A stretch of 6,073 nucleotides of DNA, taken from Oscillospiraceae bacterium (GTDB lineage Bacteria; Bacillota; Clostridia; UMGS1810). The stretch's first letter is position 1, and every line of letters begins with the position of its first letter. Made by a program: the position numbers and the translations under genes. Shown here one piece after another: positions 1 to 6,046 of the stretch. Under the pieces are notes generated by a model. The model was not told where the DNA came from and searched no databases. It saw nothing but the letters and a program-made list of their open reading frames with translations. The stretch lies in NCBI GenBank assembly GCA_022769845.1, contig JALEIO010000199.1:1-6073 (forward strand). Reading direction: 5' to 3'.

Positions 1-276
1 CCGGGTCTTTCTCAAAATCCCGACGGATACACTTTTACAAAAGGAGATATGGTAAAAGAGTTCGAGGACGCGGCATATAATCTTGATGTAGGCAAGGTGT
101 CAACGCCCGTTAAATCGGCATACGGCTATCATATCATAAAAGTAGTTGATAAAATCGACTATATAGACGCAAGCGATTCTTCGGCAGAAAATTACATTGT
201 GTCGCAGATTAAAATGCAAAAGCTGGATAAGGATGTGCAAACAAAGCTTGACAGTATCGGTGAAAGCTGGAATTAA
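1..276 (+). CDS. Parvulin-type peptidyl-prolyl isomerase (PrsA/PpiC-like foldase), C-terminal fragment
   Basis: The reading frame is open from the first base, so this is the last 91 residues of a longer gene cut by the window edge; the ATG at 49 is internal. The visible part carries the second half of a PpiC/rotamase domain: a YTFTKGDMVKEFEDAAYNL block, then VGKVSTPVKSAYGYHIIKV, whose terminal GYHII strand is a parvulin hallmark. In Firmicutes such domains occur in PrsA-like, usually membrane-anchored foldases that help secreted proteins fold outside the membrane by cis-trans isomerisation of prolyl bonds. About 37 residues follow the domain, with no second domain. The N-terminus, including any signal peptide or lipobox, is outside the window, so anchoring cannot be judged. 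An intrinsic terminator follows 15 bp after the stop. The parvulin call is firm; the exact subfamily (PrsA, SurA-like or other PpiC) is not. Confidence 0.9.
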   Translation, partial: PGLSQNPDGYTFTKGDMVKEFEDAAYNLDVGKVSTPVKSAYGYHIIKVVDKIDYIDASDSSAENYIVSQIKMQKLDKDVQTKLDSIGESWN

Positions 277-291
277 ACTAAAAAACCAATT

Positions 292-322
292 AAAACCGCG
301 TCTTTTTAGGCGCGGTTTTTTT
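292..322 (+). terminator. Rho-independent terminator of the foldase gene
   Basis: The arm AAAACCGCG (292-300) pairs perfectly with CGCGGTTTT (311-319). The loop is about ten bases and can be shortened by C302-G309 and a T301-G310 wobble. The right arm runs into seven T residues (316-322). It lies 15 bp after the foldase stop codon and 16 bp before the -35 box of the next unit, so it insulates the perR promoter from upstream transcription. Confidence 0.92.
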
Positions 323-337
323 AATGTCAAAAATATA

Positions 338-366
338 TTGACAATTTTGCAAAAAAAATATATAAT
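338..366 (+). promoter_or_regulatory. Sigma-A-type promoter of perR-rbr
   Basis: TTGACA at 338-343 and TATAAT at 361-366 match the housekeeping consensus exactly and are separated by the ideal 17 bp. The spacer is A-rich. The transcription start is expected near 372-374, leaving a leader of about 36 nt that ends in the ribosome binding site AAGGGGG (395-401). Such a strong core promoter suggests the unit is held down by a repressor rather than limited by polymerase recruitment. Confidence 0.9.
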
Positions 367-369
367 AAC

Positions 370-382
370 AGTAACAGTTACT
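370..382 (+). promoter_or_regulatory. Candidate PerR/Fur-family operator
   Basis: AGTAACAGTTACT is a perfect inverted repeat with one central base (376). Its TAA-N3-TTA core matches the centre of the Bacillus Per box (TTATAATNATTATAA), while the outer positions agree less well. It begins 4 bp after the -10 box and covers the predicted transcription start, a position where a bound repressor would block initiation. The first gene of the unit encodes a PerR-like protein, so autoregulation is the natural inference. Binding itself is not shown by the sequence. Confidence 0.6.
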
Positions 383-408
383 AATAATTATATTAAGGGG
401 GTAAATTT

Positions 409-783
409 ATGAAAAACACACGTTATTCCTACCAGCGGGAAGTAATTTACAACAACGTTATGTCACGAAAAGACCACCCCACAGCAGAGCAGATTTATGA
501 GGATGTAAAAAAGGAAATTCCAAATATAAGCCTTGGAACAGTATATCGAAACTTAAACTTTTTATCGGACGAGGGCAAAATTTTAAAGGTTGATTTGGAA
601 AAATCAGTTTTTGACAGCACGCTTATGCTGCACAACCATATGATTTGCGAAAAATGTCATGGGGTTTTTGATGTTGATGTCGATTATAATTTTGTGAATT
701 TTTCTGACAAATTTGGTAATCTTATAACTAAAGCCGATGTTAAATTCACAGGCATTTGCAAGGATTGCGCAAATGAGCATTAA
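409..783 (+). CDS. perR: Peroxide-responsive Fur-family repressor (PerR-like)
   Basis: This 124-residue Fur-family protein has an N-terminal winged helix (about 1-65, recognition helix around SLGTVYRNL, 41-49) and a C-terminal metal-binding dimerisation domain. By alignment from memory to Bacillus subtilis PerR, all five regulatory-metal ligands are present: H23, D69, H75, H77 and D88 (H37, D85, H91, H93 and D104). The structural zinc cysteines are C80, C83, C117 and C120. Asp rather than Glu at position 88 favours PerR over Fur, because in PerR this residue goes with iron-catalysed histidine oxidation by peroxide. It is shorter than the roughly 145-residue Bacillus protein, with about 14 fewer residues ahead of the first ligand and almost no tail after the last cysteine pair. 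The start is supported by AAGGGGG seven bases upstream. It leads an operon with rubrerythrin and probably represses itself through the palindrome at 370-382. It acts in the cytoplasm. Confidence 0.9.
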   Translation: MKNTRYSYQREVIYNNVMSRKDHPTAEQIYEDVKKEIPNISLGTVYRNLNFLSDEGKILKVDLEKSVFDSTLMLHNHMICEKCHGVFDVDVDYNFVNFSDKFGNLITKADVKFTGICKDCANEH

Positions 784-813
784 AAGTCGGCAAAATATGA
801 AGGGAGCAAAAAT

Positions 814-1350
814 ATGGATTTAAAAGGTTCAAGAACCGAGGCAAATCTTATGTCGGCATTTGCAGGTGAAACACAAGCGAGAACCAAGTACACATATTAT
901 GCGGCACAGGCTAAAAAAGACGGTTTTGAGCAGATTGCGGAAATTTTTTCCGAAACAGCAGAGAACGAAAAAGAACATGCAAAAATTTGGTTTAAAATTT
1001 TGAAGCACGGTATGCCCTCAACGCTTGACAATTTAAAAGACGCCGCGTCGGGAGAGAATTTTGAGTGGACGGATATGTATAAAAACTTTGCCGAGGAAGC
1101 GCGAAAAGAAGGATTTAACGAGATTGCCACTCTTTTTGAAATGGTGGGCAATGTCGAAAAAGAGCACGAGGAGAGATACCGCAAGCTTATCGCAAATATA
1201 AACAATAACGAGGTGTTCAAAAAAAGCGGTAAAGTTATGTGGATTTGCCGAAACTGCGGTCATTTGCATTATGGCGATTCTGCGCCCGAGATGTGCCCTG
1301 TTTGCTCTCATCCCAAGGCGTTTTTCCAGGTTAAAGCAGAGAACTATTAA
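814..1350 (+). CDS. rbr: Rubrerythrin (NADH-linked peroxidase function)
   Basis: This 178-residue protein has the classical rubrerythrin layout: a ferritin-like four-helix diiron domain (about 1-130) and a C-terminal rubredoxin domain (about 139-178). Probable diiron ligands are E19 (AFAGETQAR), E52 and H55 (ENEKEHA), E81 and E84 (ASGENFEW), and E115 and H118 (VEKEHEERY). The rubredoxin iron is held by C145, C148, C161 and C164 (CRNCG and CPVC). In anaerobes rubrerythrin reduces hydrogen peroxide to water in the cytoplasm with electrons passed through the rubredoxin centre from NAD(P)H-dependent partners; none is encoded here. It is somewhat shorter than the 191-residue Desulfovibrio protein, mainly in the segment joining the two helix pairs. 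The start has AAGGGAG (800-806) seven bases upstream. It lies 30 bp after perR with no terminator between, so both are probably derepressed together by peroxide. Confidence 0.96.
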   Translation: MDLKGSRTEANLMSAFAGETQARTKYTYYAAQAKKDGFEQIAEIFSETAENEKEHAKIWFKILKHGMPSTLDNLKDAASGENFEWTDMYKNFAEEARKEGFNEIATLFEMVGNVEKEHEERYRKLIANINNNEVFKKSGKVMWICRNCGHLHYGDSAPEMCPVCSHPKAFFQVKAENY

Positions 1351-1397
1351 AATTTTAAACACCACAAGAAAGTGTGCTAAAATGCGCCATAAACCAT

Positions 1398-1429
1398 AAA
1401 AAAGGAGCGGAAATATCCACTCCTTTTTT
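1398..1429. terminator. Bidirectional intrinsic terminator between convergent units
   Basis: AAAAAAGGAG (1398-1407) pairs with CTCCTTTTTT (1420-1429). The stem continues past one C-A mismatch with G1409-C1418 and G1410-C1417, leaving a six-base loop. The T run serves the plus-strand perR-rbr transcript, and the A run reads as a U tract for the minus-strand transcript. It lies 47 bp after the rbr stop and 9 bp beyond the stop of the 505-residue protein gene, so it can end both converging units. Confidence 0.88.
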
Positions 1430-1438
1430 GCTTATTTA

Positions 1439-2956
1439 TTATTCGCCGTCGGTTTTGTGGTCGCAGATTTTATAATCAAATCCAAAGCTGTAGGATTTTT
1501 CAACAAAATCCACACCAACATCGTATCCTAAATGTTCTGCCCTGAACAGTATTTTTGCAATTTCGTCCGAGATAACCACCGAATTATCAATTTCCATTGC
1601 GGGAAGCGAAACGTCATATGCATTGCCGTCAAGATAAACCGTGTTATCTCCAACTTTAAATGTTGCGGTTTTATAATTTCCGCAGTTTACCCAATCGGGG
1701 CGCATAAGCGTAATATTGCCGTTTTCGTAAACAATGTCGCACTCCGCAAAGCCTACCGACTCTGCAACATCACGCAAATGCGGATAAAATTTGCCGTCGA
1801 TAATTATAGGCAAGCCTTGATGATAAACATATCCCCAATCATAATGATAACATTCATTTTTGTCTGCGGGGTAATCGGGATAAGCGTTATACAAATCGGC
1901 GATCGAAAACGAATTTTCTTCTGTCAAAACAGGAAGATCAATTTTAACGTCTGCGCCGGCTTTGGTAACGGTGGTTTTTATTTTAAATGTAACGTCAATA
2001 ATTCCGTTATCCTTGTTGTATGCCGATACATCCACTCCACATTTTTCCATAATTTCGTAAACGTTAATGCAAAGATGTGCTGTCATTTCCGCCTCGCTGA
2101 TGTAATCTCTGCTGTCGGTTGTAACTTTTAAAACAATACCGCCGTCGCCGAGAATTTTAATCTCCTGCACAGTTTCCAAAGCCTTGTAAATAACAGGAGC
2201 AGCTTCGTTGTATGCCGCGTCAAACTCCTCGGGCGAAACATAATTGCTGTTTACCAAAAATGTTTTAAGATAGCTTGTAAGGTTTGTGACGCTCTCTTTT
2301 ATAATGCTTTTGAGCGCCGCGTCGTCTATCGCGATTGTGTAGTTTCTGCCGCTTCTTTTGATGTCGGCATATTTTACAAGAAGGTCAACATACGCTTTTT
2401 TATACGCGTCCATCGTCTCCTTGCTCATAATTTTTGCCATAACCGCGGTAAATACGTCTGCGTATTCGCCGCCTTCTTCTTTGAGCAAATCGTAAATATC
2501 ATAAACGACAAATTTGTTATACACGGGATTGTTCTGCACCATTTTGAAGGTGGGATTTGCCGCGTCGGTAAAATCATATTCCATCCAAACATCTGTGTTT
2601 GCGTCTGAAGTTACCGAAAGATTTTTGTTTATTTTAAGAGGAACAACAGTTTTTCCGCCTGCGTAAATTTTGCCCTTTCTGTAATCGGGCGAAACGTTCA
2701 TTTTACCTGTCAGAGTGCTTGTTGAATCGAAAATGCTTTTTATAAGCGCGTCAATGTCAACAAAATTTTCAATGCCTTTGAAAACGCTGTTTTCGCCGTC
2801 CAGGTCAATTTTTATATCCTTGTTGAGCGTTGCCGAATATGTAACCGTTTCTTCGTATGATGTGTAATCTTTGTCAAAAAACGGCAAATCGGACGCAAAA
2901 ACGCACATTTGCGCACACATAATAACAATTAAAATGCCTGCTATAAATTTTCTCAT
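1439..2956 (-). CDS. Secreted protein with C-terminal copper-amine-oxidase-N1-like (stalk) domain
   Basis: This 505-residue protein starts with a clear signal peptide (positive R2-K3, hydrophobic core 4-20, likely cleavage after VFA at residue 21) and no lipobox. Residues about 381-505 resemble the two-part copper amine oxidase N-terminal domain common in Clostridia: a first unit with LPIIIDGKFYPHLRDVAESV, then VGDNTVYLDGNAYDV and a second unit with SVVISDEIAKILFRAEHLGYDV. The name is historical; no amine oxidase catalytic domain is present and copper binding is not implied. The domain is usually taken as a structural or cell-surface module. The middle region (about 30-380) matches no family I recognise. 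It alternates likely beta strands (around 80-150 and 265-350) with a helical stretch (about 155-260), loosely like LolA/LppX-type lipid-binding folds, which is speculation. The start is fixed by GGAGGG (2970-2965). It is the last gene of the minus-strand operon, 18 bp after queT. Function unknown. Confidence 0.8.
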   Translation of the reverse strand: MRKFIAGILIVIMCAQMCVFASDLPFFDKDYTSYEETVTYSATLNKDIKIDLDGENSVFKGIENFVDIDALIKSIFDSTSTLTGKMNVSPDYRKGKIYAGGKTVVPLKINKNLSVTSDANTDVWMEYDFTDAANPTFKMVQNNPVYNKFVVYDIYDLLKEEGGEYADVFTAVMAKIMSKETMDAYKKAYVDLLVKYADIKRSGRNYTIAIDDAALKSIIKESVTNLTSYLKTFLVNSNYVSPEEFDAAYNEAAPVIYKALETVQEIKILGDGGIVLKVTTDSRDYISEAEMTAHLCINVYEIMEKCGVDVSAYNKDNGIIDVTFKIKTTVTKAGADVKIDLPVLTEENSFSIADLYNAYPDYPADKNECYHYDWGYVYHQGLPIIIDGKFYPHLRDVAESVGFAECDIVYENGNITLMRPDWVNCGNYKTATFKVGDNTVYLDGNAYDVSLPAMEIDNSVVISDEIAKILFRAEHLGYDVGVDFVEKSYSFGFDYKICDHKTDGE

Positions 2957-2974
2957 CTAAAAATCCCTCCGCTA

Positions 2975-3469
2975 TTAAAACTTAACGCCGAAAATTTTAT
3001 CCGCGTGCTTTTTAAGAGCCAAAAACAGTGGATATCCCAGCACATAGCACGCCAAAAATTCTCCTAAAAAAGTATATCCCATTATAACATATGCGCTTAT
3101 ATTTGTAAAGAGAAGATATTTAAGATATCCGCCCACCACAACGGCGTTTATGATAACGGGCGGAAAGAGAGCTATTAATGGATTTTTTCGGCGCAGAGCA
3201 TAGGTTGCCGACGCGCCCGCCAAGGTTGCCAGACTTCCGAAAATAAGGTCTATTATGCCGAGTCCGCCAAACAAAAGATTTGAAAGAAAGCAGCCGGCAA
3301 AAAGGCCGAAAATTGCGCCCGGTGTGAAAAGCGGCAGCACGCACAAAGCCTCTGAAACGCGCAGCTGAAAAATGTTGTGCCCAAAGCTTATAGGCGCAAA
3401 TATCCACGTTATTACAATGTAAATTGCGGCAATTACCGCGGAATGTACTACATATACTGATTTTTTCAT
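2975..3469 (-). CDS. queT: QueT-family ECF transporter S component (queuosine precursor uptake)
   Basis: This 164-residue integral membrane protein has about five to six hydrophobic segments (roughly 8-28, 41-62, 70-91, 98-120, 125-152). It carries the QueT-family pattern: APISFG (25-30), QLRVSEAL (35-42), LPLFTPGAIFGLF (45-57), D74 followed by FGSLAT (77-82), PPVIIN (103-108) and GEFLACYVLGYPL (136-148). QueT is the substrate-binding S component of an energy-coupling factor transporter thought to import queuosine precursors such as preQ1 for tRNA modification; it works with a shared EcfA/EcfA'/EcfT module, not encoded here. The family assignment rests on remembered consensus, and the exact substrate is an inference. 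The start has GGAGG (3479-3475) five bases upstream. The gene lies 35 bp after the 843-residue protein gene and 18 bp before the 505-residue one, so it is probably cotranscribed with both. The 35-bp gap shows no preQ1 riboswitch. Confidence 0.9.
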   Translation of the reverse strand: MKKSVYVVHSAVIAAIYIVITWIFAPISFGHNIFQLRVSEALCVLPLFTPGAIFGLFAGCFLSNLLFGGLGIIDLIFGSLATLAGASATYALRRKNPLIALFPPVIINAVVVGGYLKYLLFTNISAYVIMGYTFLGEFLACYVLGYPLFLALKKHADKIFGVKF

Positions 3470-3504
3470 ATGTGCCTCCGTTATTGTGATAAAATTGTTA
3501 TTTT

Positions 3505-6036
3505 TTAAGAGAAAATTCTCGCAAGGTTTATGTCGTTTCTTTTTTCTACATTAAATCCCATACAATTATCAAAAAACGAGAGCGGAAGATAAATTTCGCC
3601 GTCCGAAACAAACGGTGCGCCCGGCAAAACAATTTCTTTTCCGTTGACGCTGTATTTATTTTCGCCGATATGCGCGTTAACCTTCAAAAATACCTTTTTA
3701 ACGCTAATTTCTCCTGTTTCCTGATTAACTGCAAGGTCACAGTCGGTATTTTCCAAAATGGGCCGCGCGCTGATAAAATATTCGCCGTCCTTATAAACAG
3801 GTTTTTTGGGAAATGCCATAATTTCGTTGTTAAGACCGACAATAAGGCTGTTTTCAAAGGTTGGAATTTTCACTCTTTCACGGTTGTTTACAAGAATTTC
3901 ATCGCCGATTCTGTCAAGCGTTGTTATGTCATAGCCGAGATTGAATTTATCAAAATATACGCCGTTGTCCGAAAGATATAGCGTGTCAAAATCGGTGTAA
4001 CAGAACACATCGCCGAAGCTTTCAATGTATTTCGGAAATTCGCCTTCATAGTTGATTTTTAAAAACGGCATATCCTTTGCCGACATAAAAAAGTAACCGT
4101 ATTTTGTAGAGCTTATGTCAAGCTTTCCGTTGTTTGAAGGAATATTTACGGTAGAAAGCTCGTGCCATGTAAAATTATCGTCGGTGTAATAATTTTTGTC
4201 TGCAACAACATAATATTTTCCTGATGAATAGGCTATTTCGGTAGGATAAGCGTCAAAGATTTTCTCGCTTATAAGGTTAAAGCTTTCATCAAAAATATAC
4301 ACCTTATTATAAAATCCGAGAACACTTTCAAAGTATGACGGCGCGCCGTCATATGCGCTCCATTTTGCAATATAGCCGTCTTTGCCCTTTACAATGTCAA
4401 AATTTTCTCCCTCGCTGCCAAAGATTTTTTTAGCCTCATCCGACAATTTAACCTCGGTATAATCGGAAAATCCGCTGCTTTTGTAAAGACGCGAATCGTT
4501 CCACACCAAAAAGCTTTCGCCGTCCGTTTTCATACCTTTTTTTGCAACCTCAAACGCACGCTCGTCAAAGGTAATTTCATACGGCGCGTCCTTTAAAACA
4601 AGCGAATTTAACATTCCGCCGTTGTTGTTTGCCGGGAGAATTACGTCAAGATAAAATGTGGTTGTTTTATTTTTTTCAAGCTTCACACACGCCATTGTGT
4701 CAAGGCTTCCGTCTGCCTTGTTGCCCTTTGACACGGCAAATTCTTGCACGGGATTTTCATTTTCGTCATACAAAATCACAATATTGTTCGAGCCTGTTTC
4801 AAGATTGTAGTAAACATATCTGTCATAATCGCAGTTGTTTTTGATGCTGATTTTGTAGTTTACCCGAACTCCGTAATTGCCCAGGTTGCACGCTTCCAAA
4901 AGATTATCTTCATCTCGCGAAACGGTTCTGTTGGGAATAAATTTTTTCTCGGATTGTTTTAGTTTTTCCTGCGAAGGATTTACCGTGTCGGTATGGAAAA
5001 CGTCAAAAAACCACCACGGCGTTTTTTTTATGTCGGGAACGCTTTCGCCGTATAAATCAAGCTTTGTTTTGTCCTCATACTTGATTTTGAGCATATCCGA
5101 CTCGGCGCAGATATCGCGCGACCACTTGTCGTTCTGCGGATTTAAGTTTGTAACCCATTTATCGGTAAGCTTTCCTGCCGGCTGATACTGATTATATACG
5201 TTAACCGGCAGAAAATCGCCGTCCTTATCGTTTTTGTTTATTGAAAAATTAAGGGTTGCGCACACCTTCGGAAGCGTCTGCGCAATGCCTTTATACTGCC
5301 TTTCGCGCTTGAAATTACCGTCTGCCGCGTTATAGTTATGATGCGAGCGGTCTTTTAAAATTCCCGTAGATTTAAGCGCCGCAATGTCAAAATCAACACT
5401 TCCCGAAATAACCTCAAAATCCATAAGAATATTGACAGGCTTAAGATACGGAACGGCGGAATAATTTTTGATAAATTCGCTTATCCACACCTTTTTGCCG
5501 CTGTTTACACCAAACTGAACGGGCGAAAACTCCATAGGCTCATATCGTCGGTACGAGCCTGTTTGATAAATCGGCATTTTAAGATAAGTTGCCCAAGCCT
5601 CCATACAGCTCCAGCTGTCCTCGTATTTTTGCTTGTTTCCTTTGGAATAAAGCGTTTTTACCTCGGGCATTTCAAACGCAAGCGATGTAATTTTTATAAC
5701 AGCCGACGAATTTGTTTCAAAAAGTCCGTCCACTTCAATAGAAAAACCGTTTTCGACAATTTCGCCGTTTTCGTTTTTAACACCCGTAAAATTCAAATTA
5801 GTGATAAAAACCGAATATTTGCCGCTTTTTAAATTTTTGTTCTTCATTATATATGTAGCATTTGGGTTGGAGGTATCGGACAAATCCTCTCTTGTTATTG
5901 ACTCGATATTGTTTTCGTATATAAAAGTGCCGCCGCCGTACGGCTTAAATGTAAGTGCGCTCGGCTCGATACGCGCATAAGCGGCGCACGGAAGCGCGCA
6001 TATAAAAAGCAAAAAAGAAATCAAAAGCTTCTTCAT
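3505..6036 (-). CDS. Large secreted protein with Asp-box-like repeats and C-terminal stalk domain, function unknown
   Basis: The chosen start gives 843 residues beginning MKKLLIS. It has a signal peptide (K2-K3, hydrophobic core to about 17, probable cleavage after AYA at 21); the cysteines at 13 and 17 do not sit in a lipobox. Residues about 22-400 match no family I know and are rich in aromatic residues, with clusters such as WSCMEAW and WWFFDVFHTDT. Residues about 500-745 look like beta-propeller blades: VWNDSRLYKSSGF (511-523), VVADKNYYTDDNFTW (610-624) and LSDNGVYF (688-695) each resemble an Asp-box turn. Residues about 745-843 are a copper-amine-oxidase-N1-like domain with its two halves visible (KPVYKDGEYFISARPI, then YSVNGKEIVL and GEIYLPLSFF). 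An extracellular or cell-surface role is likely. It is the first visible gene of the minus-strand operon; no terminator separates it from queT. A TTG at 6066 in the same frame would add ten residues but lacks a ribosome binding site. Confidence 0.8.
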   Translation of the reverse strand: MKKLLISFLLFICALPCAAYARIEPSALTFKPYGGGTFIYENNIESITREDLSDTSNPNATYIMKNKNLKSGKYSVFITNLNFTGVKNENGEIVENGFSIEVDGLFETNSSAVIKITSLAFEMPEVKTLYSKGNKQKYEDSWSCMEAWATYLKMPIYQTGSYRRYEPMEFSPVQFGVNSGKKVWISEFIKNYSAVPYLKPVNILMDFEVISGSVDFDIAALKSTGILKDRSHHNYNAADGNFKRERQYKGIAQTLPKVCATLNFSINKNDKDGDFLPVNVYNQYQPAGKLTDKWVTNLNPQNDKWSRDICAESDMLKIKYEDKTKLDLYGESVPDIKKTPWWFFDVFHTDTVNPSQEKLKQSEKKFIPNRTVSRDEDNLLEACNLGNYGVRVNYKISIKNNCDYDRYVYYNLETGSNNIVILYDENENPVQEFAVSKGNKADGSLDTMACVKLEKNKTTTFYLDVILPANNNGGMLNSLVLKDAPYEITFDERAFEVAKKGMKTDGESFLVWNDSRLYKSSGFSDYTEVKLSDEAKKIFGSEGENFDIVKGKDGYIAKWSAYDGAPSYFESVLGFYNKVYIFDESFNLISEKIFDAYPTEIAYSSGKYYVVADKNYYTDDNFTWHELSTVNIPSNNGKLDISSTKYGYFFMSAKDMPFLKINYEGEFPKYIESFGDVFCYTDFDTLYLSDNGVYFDKFNLGYDITTLDRIGDEILVNNRERVKIPTFENSLIVGLNNEIMAFPKKPVYKDGEYFISARPILENTDCDLAVNQETGEISVKKVFLKVNAHIGENKYSVNGKEIVLPGAPFVSDGEIYLPLSFFDNCMGFNVEKRNDINLARIFS

Positions 6037-6040
6037 AATG

Positions 6041-6046
6041 TCCTCC
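6041..6046 (-). promoter_or_regulatory. Ribosome binding site fixing the start of the 843-residue protein
   Basis: On the minus strand GGAGGA (6046-6041) stands four bases before the ATG at 6036-6034, which is followed directly by a typical signal peptide (MKKLLIS). The alternative in-frame TTG at 6066-6064 has no such site within the visible sequence and would put a polar stretch before the signal peptide. The remaining leader (to 6073) shows no convincing promoter, which must lie past the edge. Confidence 0.85.

Noticed and set aside
1353..1382. Imperfect hairpin just after rbr (TTTTA and ACAC pairing with GTGT and TAAAA).
   Set aside because: The stem is broken by an internal loop, has few G-C pairs and no T tract after it. 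The much better terminator at 1398-1429 explains termination.
1532..2131. A 199-codon open frame on the plus strand opposite the 505-residue protein gene.
   Set aside because: It lies entirely antisense to a gene with a signal peptide, domain similarity and ribosome binding site. Its translation is low in complexity, has no recognisable domain, and its start has no ribosome binding site.
3509..3520. Short inverted repeat GAGAA-N2-TTCTC at the end of the 843-residue protein gene, considered as a terminator before queT.
   Set aside because: The stem is only about four to five base pairs with a tiny loop, and on the minus strand it is followed by TTAAAAAATAAC rather than a U tract.
3484..3534. 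Possible separate queT promoter (TTGCGA with an AT-rich -10 region).
   Set aside because: The -35 is weak and no hexamer at proper spacing resembles TATAAT well; cotranscription from upstream is simpler.
4629..5185. Overlapping plus-strand open frames opposite the 843-residue protein gene.
   Set aside because: These are antisense shadows with no ribosome binding sites and no domain features, and they overlap one another in different frames.
5175..5211. CTGCCGG and CCGGCAG inverted repeat, 23 bases apart, inside the 843-residue protein gene.
   Set aside because: Seven-base arms with a long loop inside a coding region are expected by chance, and no other feature supports a function.
1439..6036. 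Copper amine oxidase enzymes, suggested by the domain name of the two secreted proteins.
   Set aside because: Only the N1-like module is present. There is no catalytic domain or topaquinone motif, so an oxidase function is not supported.
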